Shown here in pieces: positions 37,498 to 49,360 of a stretch of DNA of 64,000 nucleotides. The DNA is from Blasia pusilla (lineage: Eukaryota > Marchantiophyta > Marchantiopsida > Blasiales). Every line of letters begins with the position of its first letter. The stretch's first letter is position 1. The notes below the pieces were generated by a model, which saw only the letters and a program-made list of their open reading frames with translations, was not told the origin of the DNA and did no database searches. The translations under genes were made by a program, and so were the position numbers. The DNA lies in contig CM114271.1 of the NCBI GenBank assembly GCA_050084515.1, positions 57,722,001 through 57,786,000 on the forward strand. Direction: 5' to 3'.

Positions 37498-39415
37498 TCA
37501 TTTCACAAAGCACTTCCACACTGCCGGAGCTTCTGCCCAAGAATCCAAGGGCGGGTTGCGACATGTAGCCACAACTTCCTTTTCAGTGAGCTCCTTCGAA
37601 TGTAAGGGAGGCGAGGGAAAATGCTCGTCTTGTGTGAAAACCTCAACTGGGGCGCTCCCATCCCGACACAAGATAGAATACAAAGCCTGAAAAAATGGGA
37701 TGATCAAGAGACAAGAGGCGAACAAGCCTCATCAGGTAGAGAGTTGATCTGCAACGGGTCACGAGAGTGAACGAGATGCAACGTAAGAGGGCTAATTCGT
37801 CAGAAAAAGTCCCAACTAACGTCGTCATGCCGAGTTGAGCCACTCCGATTCGTTACCTGGTGCCAATGTGGAAGTTCAGCAGAAGGTACGATTCATTTCG
37901 GAATTGGAATATGTAACGTTATGATCAACCTGTGCAGGATGATGGCGAAAGCAGATATCGGAGAGAATAGTCTAGCACAGACCAGAATTTAATTTTGCTC
38001 AAGACTCGAAAGCAAGCGTTCATCACTCGTGTCCTTCATAAAATGTACGGATATACGAATCATGTAGAAGACTTAGTATACATCTAAGTTTTGAATAGTA
38101 AGTACCGAGTCGTTTGATTACAGACAGCCAGCAGGATCTGATTGGAAATACTTGATTTCGAAGGCAGACGCCGTAGCTCGGATCCGAAGCCGCTGGAGTA
38201 ATTGTCTACCTCGCCATGACAGTTTAAAGGGCGACAAATTACCTTCGCTCCAGCAAAAGTTGTCAGGGGTTTCAGCGTCTCCTCGAGCCATCCGTGACCT
38301 TCGTAACCTACAGTTCAATGATCTGATGTGCGCACCGCTGGGCTGGGTCCTCTGCAACAAACGAAATTCAAAAAGTTGGTGAAGTCGGAGGATGAAGATT
38401 AAGTTCTTGAACCATAATGGTGTGATCGACGATGATCCCTATCCCAATAAAAGTTCAATGCCGGTCACTCTCGCCCAGCCTCTGAAAAAGCTGAATTGTT
38501 CGTGTTTGGTGTTATGTGCGCGCCAGAGATGCATGCATGTCACGGCATTACTTCGAAGGTGCGAGGGTTCCCCGCTGTTTCTGGGTACACCTGAGTCAAT
38601 GGAACAAGGAAGAATCGATGTTGAAAGTAGCTTCCCGTCCAAACAAGAAAGGACAGATCGGTAGTTGGTTTTTACCAACGTGCATTAGTTTCCAAACTAT
38701 TGCTCAAGATTCGTCCTCTGTCTGCTGCCGTCATGCACTGCAGCCACTGCAGATTCTGTGACTTTCCATTCATGTACACGATCATTCCAAGTACTCCGTA
38801 TCGTGCGTCAGGGAGCTTACTAGGTTTCAATTTAGGTAGGCGACCACTGGTCATCCCCCATATCTGCAGGTGCTCGCAAGAGATACGCACCTAGATCGGC
38901 GGTGCGCGTGCGTATCAATAGGTCCCAAAGTGACCTCCGCTTTACTAGTAATCACCTGTGCGAGGAAGTTATGCGTCCCGATGCATGCTTGTCGTTCCAT
39001 GGCCAACTCACCTCCACATGGAAACGAAGATAGTGTTCGCGGAAATGGTGGAGCAGGTCAGCACAACTGGCAAATTGCTCGTGGCCATCCCCCCTTTGTC
39101 AACCATTCGATAGCCTAACTCTTGCGACGAAGTTGGAGTGACGAGATCCTCGAGAACCACTCCGTCGATAACGGAGCACAACCTTCCCTCAGCAACTCTC
39201 CGTTCACTTCCACGCGCGTAATCATGTGCAGTTCCTCCTCCGCCCCTTTCCGATTCGTTCGTTTTGGGTTTTCTGTAGATTCCGGTGAATCGATGAGTCG
39301 CGGTTGGTTCCCGTGCACGATGAACCTCCTTTACGAGCCACGACACATCACGGGTTTCGAATGGAATGTTGGTGGTAGGTGCACAAAAATGGACTAGAGT
39401 TGCCTTTCGGAGCAA
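37498..39415 (-). CDS. Exon-like pieces of an unidentified minus-strand gene
   Basis: Family not recognised. The clearest piece is a probable last exon, 37688-37498: a strong acceptor (CCATTTTTTCAG) is followed by ALYSILCRDGSAPVEVFTQD and ends DSWAEAPAVWKCFVK before TGA. Others: about 38875-38670 after a CACCTGCAG acceptor, reading KLPDARYGVLGMIVYMNG and ending near a GTAAAA donor. A short exon near 38352-38310 reads EDPAQRCAHQIIEL after TTTGTTGCAG and before GTAGGT. An upstream open stretch, 39415-39025, ends at CATGTGGAG|GTGAGT. The phases of the first two pieces do not join cleanly, so this is not a finished gene model. No transposon motif is present, which favours a host gene. Confidence 0.35.
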
Positions 39416-39427
39416 GGCAACTCTAGT
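39393..39427. repeat. 14-bp perfect inverted repeat at the edge of a LINE tail
   Basis: ACTAGAGTTGCCTT at 39393-39406 and AAGGCAACTCTAGT at 39414-39427 with a 7-nt loop. Confidence 0.9.
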
Positions 39428-39435
39428 GGAGACTA

Positions 39436-39865
39436 GTGCATTTTGTACGGGCGGAGGAGAGGCATTATTTCATGCGGGATTCCCTTATTCGAGTTCATTT
39501 TTATATGACGCGAGAGGTTGAGGTGGCGGATGCTGTAGTGATGGATCCTACGTGGGAGGTTGTGCGAGCCCAAGTGATGGCACAAGGAGTGTCGGCGGCC
39601 ACGGTGAAGAAGACCCATATTTATAGTCGATTCCACGATGGACATCGATTTGTTCCCCTAGCCATAGAGATGTACGAGGCTATGGGGGAAAGGTTTGACT
39701 CTTTCCTTAAGGACTGCGCTCATCATCTCCAGTCGAGAAATGGGTTGTCCTTAGCTACTGTGATTCTTTATTGCAGCAACGGGTCTCCGTAGCTTTGCAG
39801 CATGCCCGGGCTAATGGGCTTTTGCGGAAATATTATGAGAGTTATGGGAAATATTATGGGAGGTA
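39436..39865 (+). mobile_element. LINE fragment 3: ORF2 C-terminal end
   Basis: The plus-strand frame contains AVVMDPTWEVVRAQVMAQG, HDGHRFVPLAIEMYEAMG and FDSFLKDCAHH. These align with VVADPTRSDLV, HATDGFIPFAVEVFD and FDTFLKTCAHH of LINE fragment 1. A frameshift near 39760 leads into RVSVALQHARANGLLRK. It is 5'-truncated and better preserved than fragment 2 but divergent from fragment 1, so a different subfamily. Confidence 0.7.
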
Positions 39866-40472
39866 ATATATATGGGCACTTACTAGTAGAAGAATCTGTC
39901 CGAGGAGGGGGGAATTCGTAGAGTCACGGAACATCGAACTCCCTCAATCATGGACATTTGAAACAATATTGACAAGAGGATTTATGTCACATATGAAATA
40001 ATATTGACAAGAGGACTTATGTCACATGAGCCCATTGGATCCTTGGGATCACCAATTTGGGTATCAAAACCCCGAGGTCAAGTTCCTAGGTTGAGTCCAA
40101 AAGACTCAAGTGGTTGCGTGTTTTGTAAGTAGCTGAGAAACCACCAAGCACTAATCGGGTCGAATATCTCCAAATGCATCCTGTCTTCCTAGGAGTCATC
40201 TTCCCCAAACCTCAACCAATCTCCCCAAGTTTCTTGTGTATACAAAAATTTGTGGGTTAATCCCTCAAGGTGTATCCCTAACATTGCCTTAGCTCAAACT
40301 TGAAACATGGCCAAACACACATCACACTTAGTTCCTTGTTCATGGACTTTTAGATAGGAGTGTTCCCCCCCCACCTCCTATAGGTATTTCTAAGGTGGTT
40401 CTCCATGGCAACCCAAACTCCCTCATTGTCCCCTGAAGCCCTTGATTTTGACTTGAAATTAGCACTAAGTCA

Positions 40473-40790
40473 CTTACAACTAAAGTCCAATACAACTAAA
40501 ATACAACTACATGTAACTAAAGAGTCATAGATGGCAGAATATAGTATTAATTCGTTACTAAGAATGACTAGAGAATATGACATGGAATTTTCTTTCTATA
40601 TTTTTAAAATATTTTTTAAAATAATTATTACAAAGTAATGACACGGCATTATAAATGACTAGATTAGTGCATAAAGGACGTGGATATAGCTTGTTAGTCG
40701 CTTACAATTGAAGTCCAATACAACTACATGTAACTAGAGAGGCCTAGGTGACATACTATAGTATTAATTAGTTACTAAAAATGACTAGTC
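40473..40790. repeat. Direct repeat of about 95 bp, two copies
   Basis: 40473-40572 and 40701-40790 share CTTACAA(C/T)T(A/G)AAGTCCAATACAACTA, ACATGTAACTA and TATAGTATTAATT(C/A)GTTACTA. The unit resembles subterminal repeats of CACTA transposons seen near 54.3 kb. Confidence 0.7.
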
Positions 40791-41707
40791 CCCTAAAAAC
40801 TCTTATATTGTCGATGACGAGTGTTAGACTTTTGATATAATTAAATTAATAAGGCTAAATATTCCCAAATTTGATTCCCCTTTAAGAATTAGAATAACTA
40901 GTAATTAAAATAACTCGACCGCGGCTTCGAACACCACCTTTCCCAATTTCCGTGTAGGCTGACTCGAGATTGGACCGGAGAGCAAGCAGCTCGTGTGAAG
41001 GGAGTTGGTGATTAGGTGCCTGCGCCTCAAGGATGCTTGTAAGAAGTAAGCAACGTAATGAAGAGTAGAAGGAGCATGGAAAGTAACAGTTGAGTGGCGC
41101 GTGGGACAGGTCACAAGACTCAGTCAATGGCCAACGAATGAAGACCCGGCACGTGGTGAGGGGCTGGACGGCATGCATTGGCGGCAACCATGGTTCGTGA
41201 AGGTGAAGGCGAATGAAGGCTCGGATAGTTTGTTCGATTTCGGATTCATTGGGCCGAGCGCAATTACCCCGCATGTTTGTCATGTAGCATTTTGAACAGA
41301 GCTTGAAGACGCGGGAGTCCGAAGCGCAGAGGGCCCGGAAAGGCTACGCTTGATTGGTTATCCTTCAAAATGGCTTGGCACAGGCTTCTTGCAGATTATG
41401 GAACTCTCAAATCCCCAAACGCATCTTGGATCTTGGACTTGAATATTTTTTTTCTCATGGCTAGCACTTTCCTTAACTCCTTGTTTGGCATCTCATGGTT
41501 GTCTTATTGCCCATCCCGTTTCGTGACTAGTCTCGTGGCATCTCATCCATCTTGACTTCTCACATGTTCCTTGCTTCTCATCCTTGACTTGGAGCTTGGC
41601 TCAAATGTCTCAAGCCTTGCTTGCCTTGCCCTTATCCCCCACAAGTAGTTATGCCCTTTTCTCGCCTAAGGCTAGTTTCAAGGTACATACGCATCTCGCT
41701 TAGAATT
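40791..41707. other. Unassigned stretch
   Basis: No recognised gene. Open frames near 40882-41295 on both strands show no motif. 41570-41650 is a decayed low-complexity stretch rich in CTTGCTT-like words. Confidence 0.4.
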
Positions 41708-41935
41708 CACTAGAAGAAATTGTGGTTATTATGACTAGATTTCAAATAACTCACCGAAAGCATAAATCAAATTATGACTAAAATGGTTTAGTCATAAAAT
41801 TTATTCTCGTACAATTCACGTAGTCATCTCCTTATGACTAAAGTAGTTATCAATACCCTCTAGTCAAGACTAGTCGTACTTGTTTCACTTACCTAGTAAT
41901 ATCTAGTCATAAACAACGACTAATGTGTTTAAGGA
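41708..41935 (+). mobile_element. Terminal fragment of a CACTA element
   Basis: It starts CACTAGAAGAAATTGTGG and continues with repeated TATGACTA/TAGTCATA words, including a perfect inverted pair TTATGACTAAA (41772-41782) and TTTAGTCATAA (41787-41797). The first bases match the end of the CACTA element at 53905 (CACTAGAAG). No transposase belongs to it within view. Confidence 0.5.
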
Positions 41936-41985
41936 TTTCATGCTCCACTTTTGTGGTGTTTTTTCTATTTCTACCCACAAGGGAG

Positions 41986-42545
41986 GGTAGAAAAAGAGGT
42001 GTCATGAAGGAGGAAGAGAGCATTGAGTAGGATCTTTGGAGTCCTTATGGCATTTTCATGTTTACATGGTGTTAACTTTTCTTCCAACCATTGGATGGTG
42101 TTGAAACTTGGCACAAGCCTTGGAATAAAATCCCTACACAACTCCAATAGTTCAGATATACCATTTCAGCCCCCATGGTAATATAAAAAAGGAAGGCCTT
42201 ATTTAGGGTTTACAATTTCTAATTCAAAGTGTCACTGATCATTTGAAAAAAAGTTCTCTTATGTTCTTGACGTTAGGGTGCCTCCCCAAGAAAAATTTCC
42301 TGAGTTTTGGACTCGTGGTTCAAGGGGTATGGTAGAGAAAAAGGTGTCAAGAAGGAGAAAGAAGGCATTGAGTAGGATTCTTTCAAGTCCTTATGGCATT
42401 CTCATGTTAACATTGTGTTAAGTTTTCTCCCAACCATTGGATGGTGTCGAAACTTGGCACAAGCCTTAGCATTAAGCCTCTCCCCAACTTCAACGGTTCA
42501 GATCTGCCACTAAGCTCCCCATGCTAATACAAAAAATGAAAGACC
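41986..42545. repeat. Tandem-type duplication of about 210 bp, about 340 bp apart
   Basis: 41986-42195 and 42330-42545 share GCATTGAGTAGGAT, AGTCCTTATGGCATT, CCAACCATTGGATGGTGT and AAACTTGGCACAAGCCTT. The copies have diverged by many point changes. The 130-bp spacer between them is not repeated. No coding content was recognised. Confidence 0.8.
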
Positions 42546-42562
42546 TTATCTATCTAATCTAG

Positions 42563-44180
42563 TATAGGACTTCCTAAATTAGCAATCCTTGCTACGTTAG
42601 AGGTATATCCTCCTTGTCAATTTGGAAAATAAGCTAGATTTACTTTTCCAAAGCAAGGTAGAAGAGCATCTAAGATATTGGAGTTGATTCACAATGATGT
42701 GTGGATATCATCACAATATATCTTTAGTGGTTGCCACTACTTTGTTTCATTTATTGATGACTTCTTTAGGTATGTATGGATATACTTTCTGAAAGTCAAG
42801 TCAGAGGTATTCTCAATGTTCCAAACATTCAGAGTTCTAGTAGAGAAGCAAACTAGAGAACACATTCTCAAATTGCGTTGTGATAGAGGAGGAGAGTATC
42901 TTTCAATAGAGTTTGATGACTATTTACGTCAAAATGACATCCAACATCAACTGACTTGCCGTTACGCTCCACAAAAAAATAGAGTGGCTGAGAGGAAGAA
43001 TCGACATATTGCCGAGGCGGCACGAGCTATGTTGAATGAAAAGAACATGCCTAAGGTGTATTAGGTAGTGGCTTAGCGTGTGCAGTCTTCTTAATCAAGC
43101 GAACTCCAACAACATGAGTTTATGATAAGACTCCATTAGAAGTCTTTACAGGAAATAAACCTGATTTTTTCTTCCTAAAAGTATTTGGTTGTATTTGTTA
43201 TGCTCATGTTCCTTATGAAAGACGTAAAAAATTAGACCCCAAATATGAAAGATGTATATTCATTGGATACACTGATGGAACTAAGGGGTATAAGTGCTAC
43301 ATTCCATCCTCTAGGCAGCTTATTATTAGTCGCAATGTTATCTTTGATGAGCTAAAGTCATGGTTTGCTCCATCTGAGCCTATTCCACCTCTAAACTCGT
43401 CTATTGAGGGGGAGAATATGATTGTAAACCAACAGACATTGCCTTCAAATTCCCCAAATATTAGTGTAGGATTAGGAGAGGTCATAGATTTTTCACTTAA
43501 ATCTGTGAGTCCATGGATAGGAAAAGTACGTATTCAGTCTGTTGACACTAGTCAGAGCTTGAGTCAGGTGTTAGAGGGATCTACCTTTGAACAACAAATT
43601 CGTAGATCAAGGAGAGTCACACATCCTGTTCATAGATTCATAAATGAAGATTTTCTTGCGACACATCATGCATATATGATGACTATCCTTCAAGAACAGG
43701 AGCCGAGTTGTTTTAAAGAAGCTGCAAGTAAAGTCGAATGGATTGAAGCTATGGAGGAAGAGCTTGCTGCATTAAAATATCAACAGACCTGGAAGCTAGT
43801 TGATATCCCTTCCGGTAAGAAAACTATTGGTTGGAAGTGGGTTTATAAAATGAAGCGCAATCAAGATGGTACAGTTAACAGATACAAAGCGAGATTTGTG
43901 GCTAAGGACTATGCACAACAATATGACTTCGATTATGAGGAAACATTTAGCCCTATTGCAAAGATGGCGACTACGAGAATAGTGGTTGCAGTTGTAGTAA
44001 GTAAGAAGTGGAGATTATATCACATGGACATCAAGAATGCCTTCTTGAATGGAGATCTATATGAGGAGGTATATATGACTCAACCACTTGGATATGAGTA
44101 TCATGAGTTTCCATTTCGCGTATGCAGGTTGAAGAAAGCTCTATACGGGCTCAAACAAGCTTGTCACAACTTTTTAGGAT
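42563..44180 (+). mobile_element. Ty1/Copia retrotransposon, truncated integrase-RT
   Basis: It begins with the end of the gag-pre-integrase domain (GLPKL, then C..FGK). The integrase core follows, with HNDVW (first Asp), RCDRGGEY (second Asp) and VAERKNRHIAEAARAML (Glu). A stop at about 43063 and frameshifts follow. The RT part (43418-44180) contains EAMEEELAALKYQQTWKLVD, ARFVAKDYAQQ and MDIKNAFLNGDLYEEVYM. It stops at LKKALYGLKQA, before the YVDD catalytic box and RNase H. Sequence after 44180 belongs to something else. LTRs and gag are missing. It is a dead fragment, apparently cut by the insertion that follows. Confidence 0.85.
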
Positions 44181-44608
44181 AGATCGGAAAGATCTGGTAG
44201 AGCGCCTTTTTGAGTAGAGGAGGACATGCTTAGGAGGTCAAGGATGACCTGCTGAGGTTTTGGGAAACCTGAGAGAGCAGGTTTTCTCTTCGTTTCGGCT
44301 CATTTGGAGCCACGTAGAGAAAAGTACTATTTTGGGTAAGTTTCTATGTTTGGTAGAGTTGACTTTCCACTTTGGGAAGTGGCCTTTGACCCGCTACATC
44401 AGGTCAAGAGCCAAGGAGGTGACCTGCGAGCATAGGTTACAGAGGAGAGAGCTTGGGAGAGGGAAGGGGGTATACCTGAACGAGAGAGAGCTTGAGAGCT
44501 CATTCTCTCTTTGTTGAACTTCTTGGCATGAGGCGGCGGAGCTATGGTCCCTTGCCTTGTGAGTGTAACCCAAACCTCTCATTAGGAGAGTGGGTTTGGT
44601 TTGACATT

Positions 44609-44627
44609 GAGAGAGAGAGAGAGAGAG
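44609..44627. repeat. (GA)n microsatellite
   Basis: Uninterrupted GA run inside the Gypsy leader. Confidence 0.9.
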
Positions 44628-45539
44628 TGCACACATTTGAGAGCTATGGTGTTGAGAGAGATTGGATCTACTTGATTTACAAAGAGAGAATGAGTGAGTG
44701 AGAGAGCTTCATGGGGGAGCTTGCTGGTTGCTTGTTGGCTTTCTTGGTTGGGTGACACTGTTCCCCGCTTCATGGCTCATGGGAGTGCTAACCAGAGCAA
44801 GAGCCGCGAGTTTGCTATTTTTCTTTGCTGATTTTTGTACGGAAGAGTGGTATGCGGAAGCGCTGCCCAATTTTTGATAGGAATTGAGTATGGGAGCGGA
44901 TTGCTCCATGCTAGTGCTCTCCAGAGTACTGTGTAGCTTGCTGGTTTATTTTTTGATAGGTTTTACATTTTTGTTGGGAGAAATCAGCGCGGAAGCACTG
45001 CCAATTTTTGTGTAGGAGAACGAGACGTTGGGCTGCACGAAAATCCCTGTCAGTTTTTGGTGGAAAATTATATGGAGAAACCAATTAACGAGGTCATAGA
45101 TCAGGGAGTTTTGCACGGTGGAGAAGAAATGGTGTGAAATTCTGATGTTTGAGCATGAAGTTACGATAGTTTTCGTGGGCTGCCATAGCCACCATTTCAA
45201 TGTATGAGTGAAATTTCGAAATTTTTGGGTAGAAATCATTTCTTGAGTGGTAGAAAAAAAATCAGTTTATTTGATGGATAGGATAAGTGAATTCAGCTAT
45301 TTGGAGGTAGGGTGAGTAGATCCCATTTTTGGGGGGTGTTGACCCTCAATCTTACGGATTTTTGGTAAGGCATTCAATTTGCAGACCTGTCAGGAGGGAG
45401 GTTGTCAAGTAAGGAAAGATAGTGGAGATCTAATTTTCCTGGGGGATTATTCTAGTTAAAAATAAATAAAATTAAAATTTTTTTTGGCGGGGGACAACGT
45501 CTGTCCTACCACGTGCTAGCCAAATGTCCCGGAGACGCG

Positions 45540-46092
45540 ATAGTGAGGGCAATCAGAACTCAAGTTTTAATCCCCTTTGGAGCGGCCCAAGAAGTGGGGT
45601 CGGCGTGACTCTCAGTTTCAACACGGCGTTTAGAGGAAGGAGAGGAGAATCCGAACTGAAGTTCCTATTCTGCGGTCTCTCAAGTGGGGCACGGTTTTTC
45701 TTCAAGCGCGGCAAGGGAGGAAGGAAGGAGAAAGAATCAAAACTATAGTTCCAATGCGCAGAGTGTCAAGTGGACGCGACTCTCCCTACCAAAGCGCGGC
45801 GCGGCGTGTGAAGCAGAGAGGGAGGAGTGAGCAATTGAAAATGAAGTTCCAATTCCCATCATTCTTCTGTGAAGGAAAGAGTGAGCCAAGAGCATTCGGA
45901 ACTGAAGTTCCAATTCAGTACTCTTTCAGGCGAAGGATTTTCAGATGCCCAAGTTTCAGACGAGTTGGCAAAGCGGTGCAGCAATCGGAACCCAAGTTCC
46001 CATTGGGATCAGTACATCGCCCTTTTCTATCCCGAGGTAGTCTCTTTTGTTGTGGGCAAGAATGGGAATTGAAGTTCCCATTCCCACCTTAG
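45540..46092 (+). repeat. Minisatellite with palindromic GGAACTGAAGTTCC core
   Basis: About seven diverged units with spacing of roughly 60-100 bp, each centred on a version of GGAACTGAAGTTCC(A)ATTC: near 45553, 45650, 45740, 45842, 45898, 45980 and 46066. The core is a near-perfect palindrome (GGAAC / GTTCC). It lies between the probable 5' LTR and gag of the Gypsy element. Confidence 0.7.
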
Positions 46093-46655
46093 AGACTTCG
46101 AGGCAAGAGAGGTGTCAAAGGTGTGAGTGGGCGTGAGAGGCGTCGAAGGCACACAGGGGAATTTATTCACTTACCTTGCTGCTTATGGAGATATTTGAGG
46201 GGTGATTTTTGGGTGACACACATTGTGGATTAGTGCGTTGATGAGTGCACAACACTACCACGACTATTGTAGAGAGCTTGGTGGTGGGATGGATATATAC
46301 CACACTAGTTGGGAGTGACTTAGTGTGCAGGCTATTTTCCGAGTGTTGATCTCAAGTGAGATAAGTGGGGGTGTGTCCATAGTTTGGGCATTGTCTAGTG
46401 CAAAGCTACTGGCTCAGGAGTGAGTCATAGTAGTTTGCACGTTTCACCACGGTGCATCCACATAGTATTGGGGAGCTTGGTAGTGGTAGAATTGGCGGAG
46501 GATTTACACAGAGTGGGGCTAGGTATCGAGGGTTTCCACACGAGGAGCCACCTCAAACGCCAGTTGTATTTACTCCAAAGGTGATGTCAGCAGATTTTGA
46601 GTTATCCGAGAGGCCACGAAGTGTCGCGAGTGTCGCCACACCGTTGTTGTAGGAC

Positions 46656-47725
46656 ATGGATGATCGAGATACGTATGGATCCACGAGGGGACCTCAACGG
46701 CTCTCAAGCATGGTGGGAACCATCGAGTTGGATGATTTTATGGAGGAGTTTAATAGTTGGTGCAATGCACAGAGGATGCGGAACCAGCAGAAATTCGACC
46801 CATTTATGGCATGGAAGGGACTTTTTTTTGCATCTAGAGGGCCCTCCCATGGATGATTATCACAAGTTTTGGATTCTCTAGGAGGCAGAGATCGAGGTGT
46901 GGAGACTATTTTGGTCTCCAGGATATGTGTCCCTCATAGGGCGTGTGATGTATGATGTGGCGAATGCAATAGCACCCACTAACCGCATGGAGGAGACACT
47001 TGGATGATTTTCATGAGTGATGGTGTCTTACAGGGGAGTGTGACCAGCCTAGTACCACCCCATATTTCAACCCGTTGGTTGAGTTCTTCCGAGAGTTGGG
47101 GAAGAACTACCAGAGTGAGGACCGGACAAGTTGAGGAGTCAATTCATGAGTTTCAGCGGAGAGCGGGAGAGAGTTTGAGAGGCCTATGCATGGCTCCGAC
47201 CGTTGATCACAAGTCGACTCAAGGTATGATGGAGGCGCAAGCGATTGTTTGGTATCGATGCTGGATAGAGATCTGCGGAAGAGAGTTGCGTGATGCAACT
47301 TCTTACATGTTGGAAGCATCACTCTCAAGTTTGTATTTTTTTGGCAAAGCATATTGAGCTCAACATGACTTAAGGAGAGAGTTTTGTGTGACCATGGGTC
47401 ATCTTGAGGGAAAGGATCCATCACATAGTGGGTCGACATCTTCCATCGACCATGCCGACTACTTGAGATAGAGTCATGGGAGAGGGCACACCATCGGGGG
47501 CCCAAGGTGATATAGAGGAGGGGACCATGACCCCTAGCTTCATATGTTGGGCAACAAGGCTCAAGTATTTCTTGTTGGATGTGTGGAGGATCACACACAA
47601 ACAAGATTCTAGACAAGGTAGTGGAGTGGAGGGAGCACCATGGGTTATGAGGCACCTCGGGGGGCCACCCTTGCCTCAATGTGATCATAGTCACAGAGAT
47701 GGGCACACCGCGGACCATTGTTTTG
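46656..47725 (+). pseudogene. Gypsy gag with zinc knuckle
   Basis: Gag forms the virus-like particle and binds the element RNA. The reading begins MDDRDTYGST, with FDPFMAWKGLF and MDDYHKFW in the capsid-like part. YMLEASLSSLY follows near 47310 in another frame. A CCHC zinc knuckle lies at 47680-47721 (CDHSHRDGHTADHC), spaced C-x2-S-x4-H-x4-C. The second Cys is replaced by Ser (AGT codon at 47689). Several in-frame stops and frameshifts occur between 46880 and 47480. Confidence 0.65.
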
Positions 47726-48597
47726 ATCTTCATCTCGAGTTACGCCTAATGGGGACGTCGAGTGACCTAGAGGTGTTGCAAAGGATAAGGTGTAGGAGGT
47801 TGAGGGCGTGGTGGAGGCGAGGTCTACCATCGGGTAGAGGACATGGAGAGAGTGCAACACTTGCCAGGAGGAGGATGGCTTTGGCGGATTGCTCGGTTGG
47901 AGCAACCCTTCAGCTATTGTGGCCATGTCATAGGCATCAACATCAGGTGGGTAGGGAAGCCTCGACATCTTATGCTCAGGCCCAAGGGATCGGGAGATTT
48001 AGGATATGGGATTTTTGTGCAATGTTGCCAGGTTGATGCTTCTGTAGTGATTTACAAGAGGCATGGTGAGAGCATCGAGCCACAAGAATCAAGAGGATGT
48101 GGAGTTGGATCCCGAGAGGGGAGAGAGGCTGGTAGGCACGCTAGACTTCCCCAGTCCTTTACATTGTCAAAGGCTCTTCAGACCCCATCGATGGTCCCTA
48201 GCGGCTTTTGAGGAGTGTTGTTAGTTAGATGCCGATGCAATTAGAGGAGCGGGTGAGATGAGAGTCACGTTCACCAAGCCTATGCAACATTGGATACGGC
48301 CGGATGCCGTGTATTGATGAGAGATCCACCGGCTATTGTTTTAGCGTTAGGATGGGAGGTCCCATATTTACGACCACATGATTTGTTGACATGTGGAGGT
48401 CATCCATCGATGATTTTTCGGTTGGCGGCAATGCTCTATGAGAGCGATGAGTTTGTTCTTGTAGTGTTGAGAGTGGTGTGATGTCAGGAGATGAGGGATT
48501 AGAGATACCACTAGTGGGCATGGTGCTCGGGGCGAGACCCGAGAGTTAGTTGGCAGACGAGCCGGCGATAGAGCGTGTAGCTGACTCACCATGAGTT

Positions 48598-49000
48598 GTT
48601 GTCTTGGACAACCGCGATGGATTTTTCCAGTTGGTTGGTCCATCCGGAGTCGTGTATTGACCGCAGAGAGTACTACTTGATTCAAGAGCACAACCCCTCA
48701 TGTTGAGGAAGGTGGCATGTGTAGCGATGGGATTGCGGAAGTGTGAGATCCAGATTCACACTTCACTGGGAGGTACATTCTAGATTCACACCTCACTGGG
48801 AGGTACATCCCCGACATAGTTCATGACTCGCGATGAGATTGCAGTGAGGATTCGGCCCGATCATCCTATGGATAGTGCAATGGTGCGGACACAAGAAGTT
48901 GTGACACCGGTTGAGTCTTATGATGTTTTGTAGGGGCTCTTGTATTTATCCCTAGGGTTCTCATTGATTTTGGGAGGAGAGAGTCTATCGACTGGTTGGC
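48598..49000 (+). pseudogene. Gypsy retropepsin (aspartic protease)
   Basis: Retropepsins cut the gag-pol polyprotein. VLDNRDGFFQLVGPSGVVY is followed by a stop and then PQRVLLDSRAQPLML. The position of DSR (48679-48687) is that of the D-S/T-G-A catalytic triad, and the Gly codon is changed to AGA (Arg). CEIQIHTSLGGT follows. Downstream pieces near 48900-49000 (TPVESYDVL, LGFSL) match the flap-to-C-terminal part. A 30-bp tandem duplication (48751-48810) breaks it. Confidence 0.6.
48751..48810. repeat. 30-bp tandem duplication inside the protease
   Basis: Units 48751-48780 and 48781-48810 differ at three positions; each contains AGATTCACA and CACTGGGAGGTACAT. Confidence 0.95.
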
Positions 49001-49019
49001 AAGTCAAATGAGGGAGTGA

Positions 49020-49360
49020 CTCAATCTATTTGTGCACTTTGCAGGGAGACTTGATGGTTCACTCCAAGGGTCGACCACAAACATTGTTGCTTATTGTGGG
49101 ATATTATGTTGGCTTGGAGATTTATTGGAGGGGAACGTCGATGTAGAGAATATTCCTATAAAGGATAGTCCTGAGGAGTGGCATGCGATGATAAGCGTGG
49201 CTACATCTTTTGATGACACTTCTTTAGTTTTGTGGGGGACAAGCATTGATTTGCAGAGGAGAGCAGATGAGTTCATGAGGCAAGCGTAGAGTGAAGCCTA
49301 TGCTCATAGTGAGGCGATGATCAGTTACCACGTGACTCTAGGATCAGACTCTCACCCTTG
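49020..49360 (+). pseudogene. Linker between protease and methyltransferase
   Basis: An open stretch (49032-49286) reads SPEEWHAMISVATSFDDTS and LWGTSIDLQRRADEF, followed by a stop and SEAYAHSEA. It leads into the methyltransferase. I do not recognise a catalytic domain; it may be an N-terminal extension of the methyltransferase. Confidence 0.45.

Noticed and set aside
40882-41283. 133-codon open frame on the minus strand
   Set aside because: No motif, with overlapping open frames on the other strand; likely chance.
47107-47733. 208-codon open frame on the minus strand
   Set aside because: It is antisense to the Gypsy gag region, with no domain.
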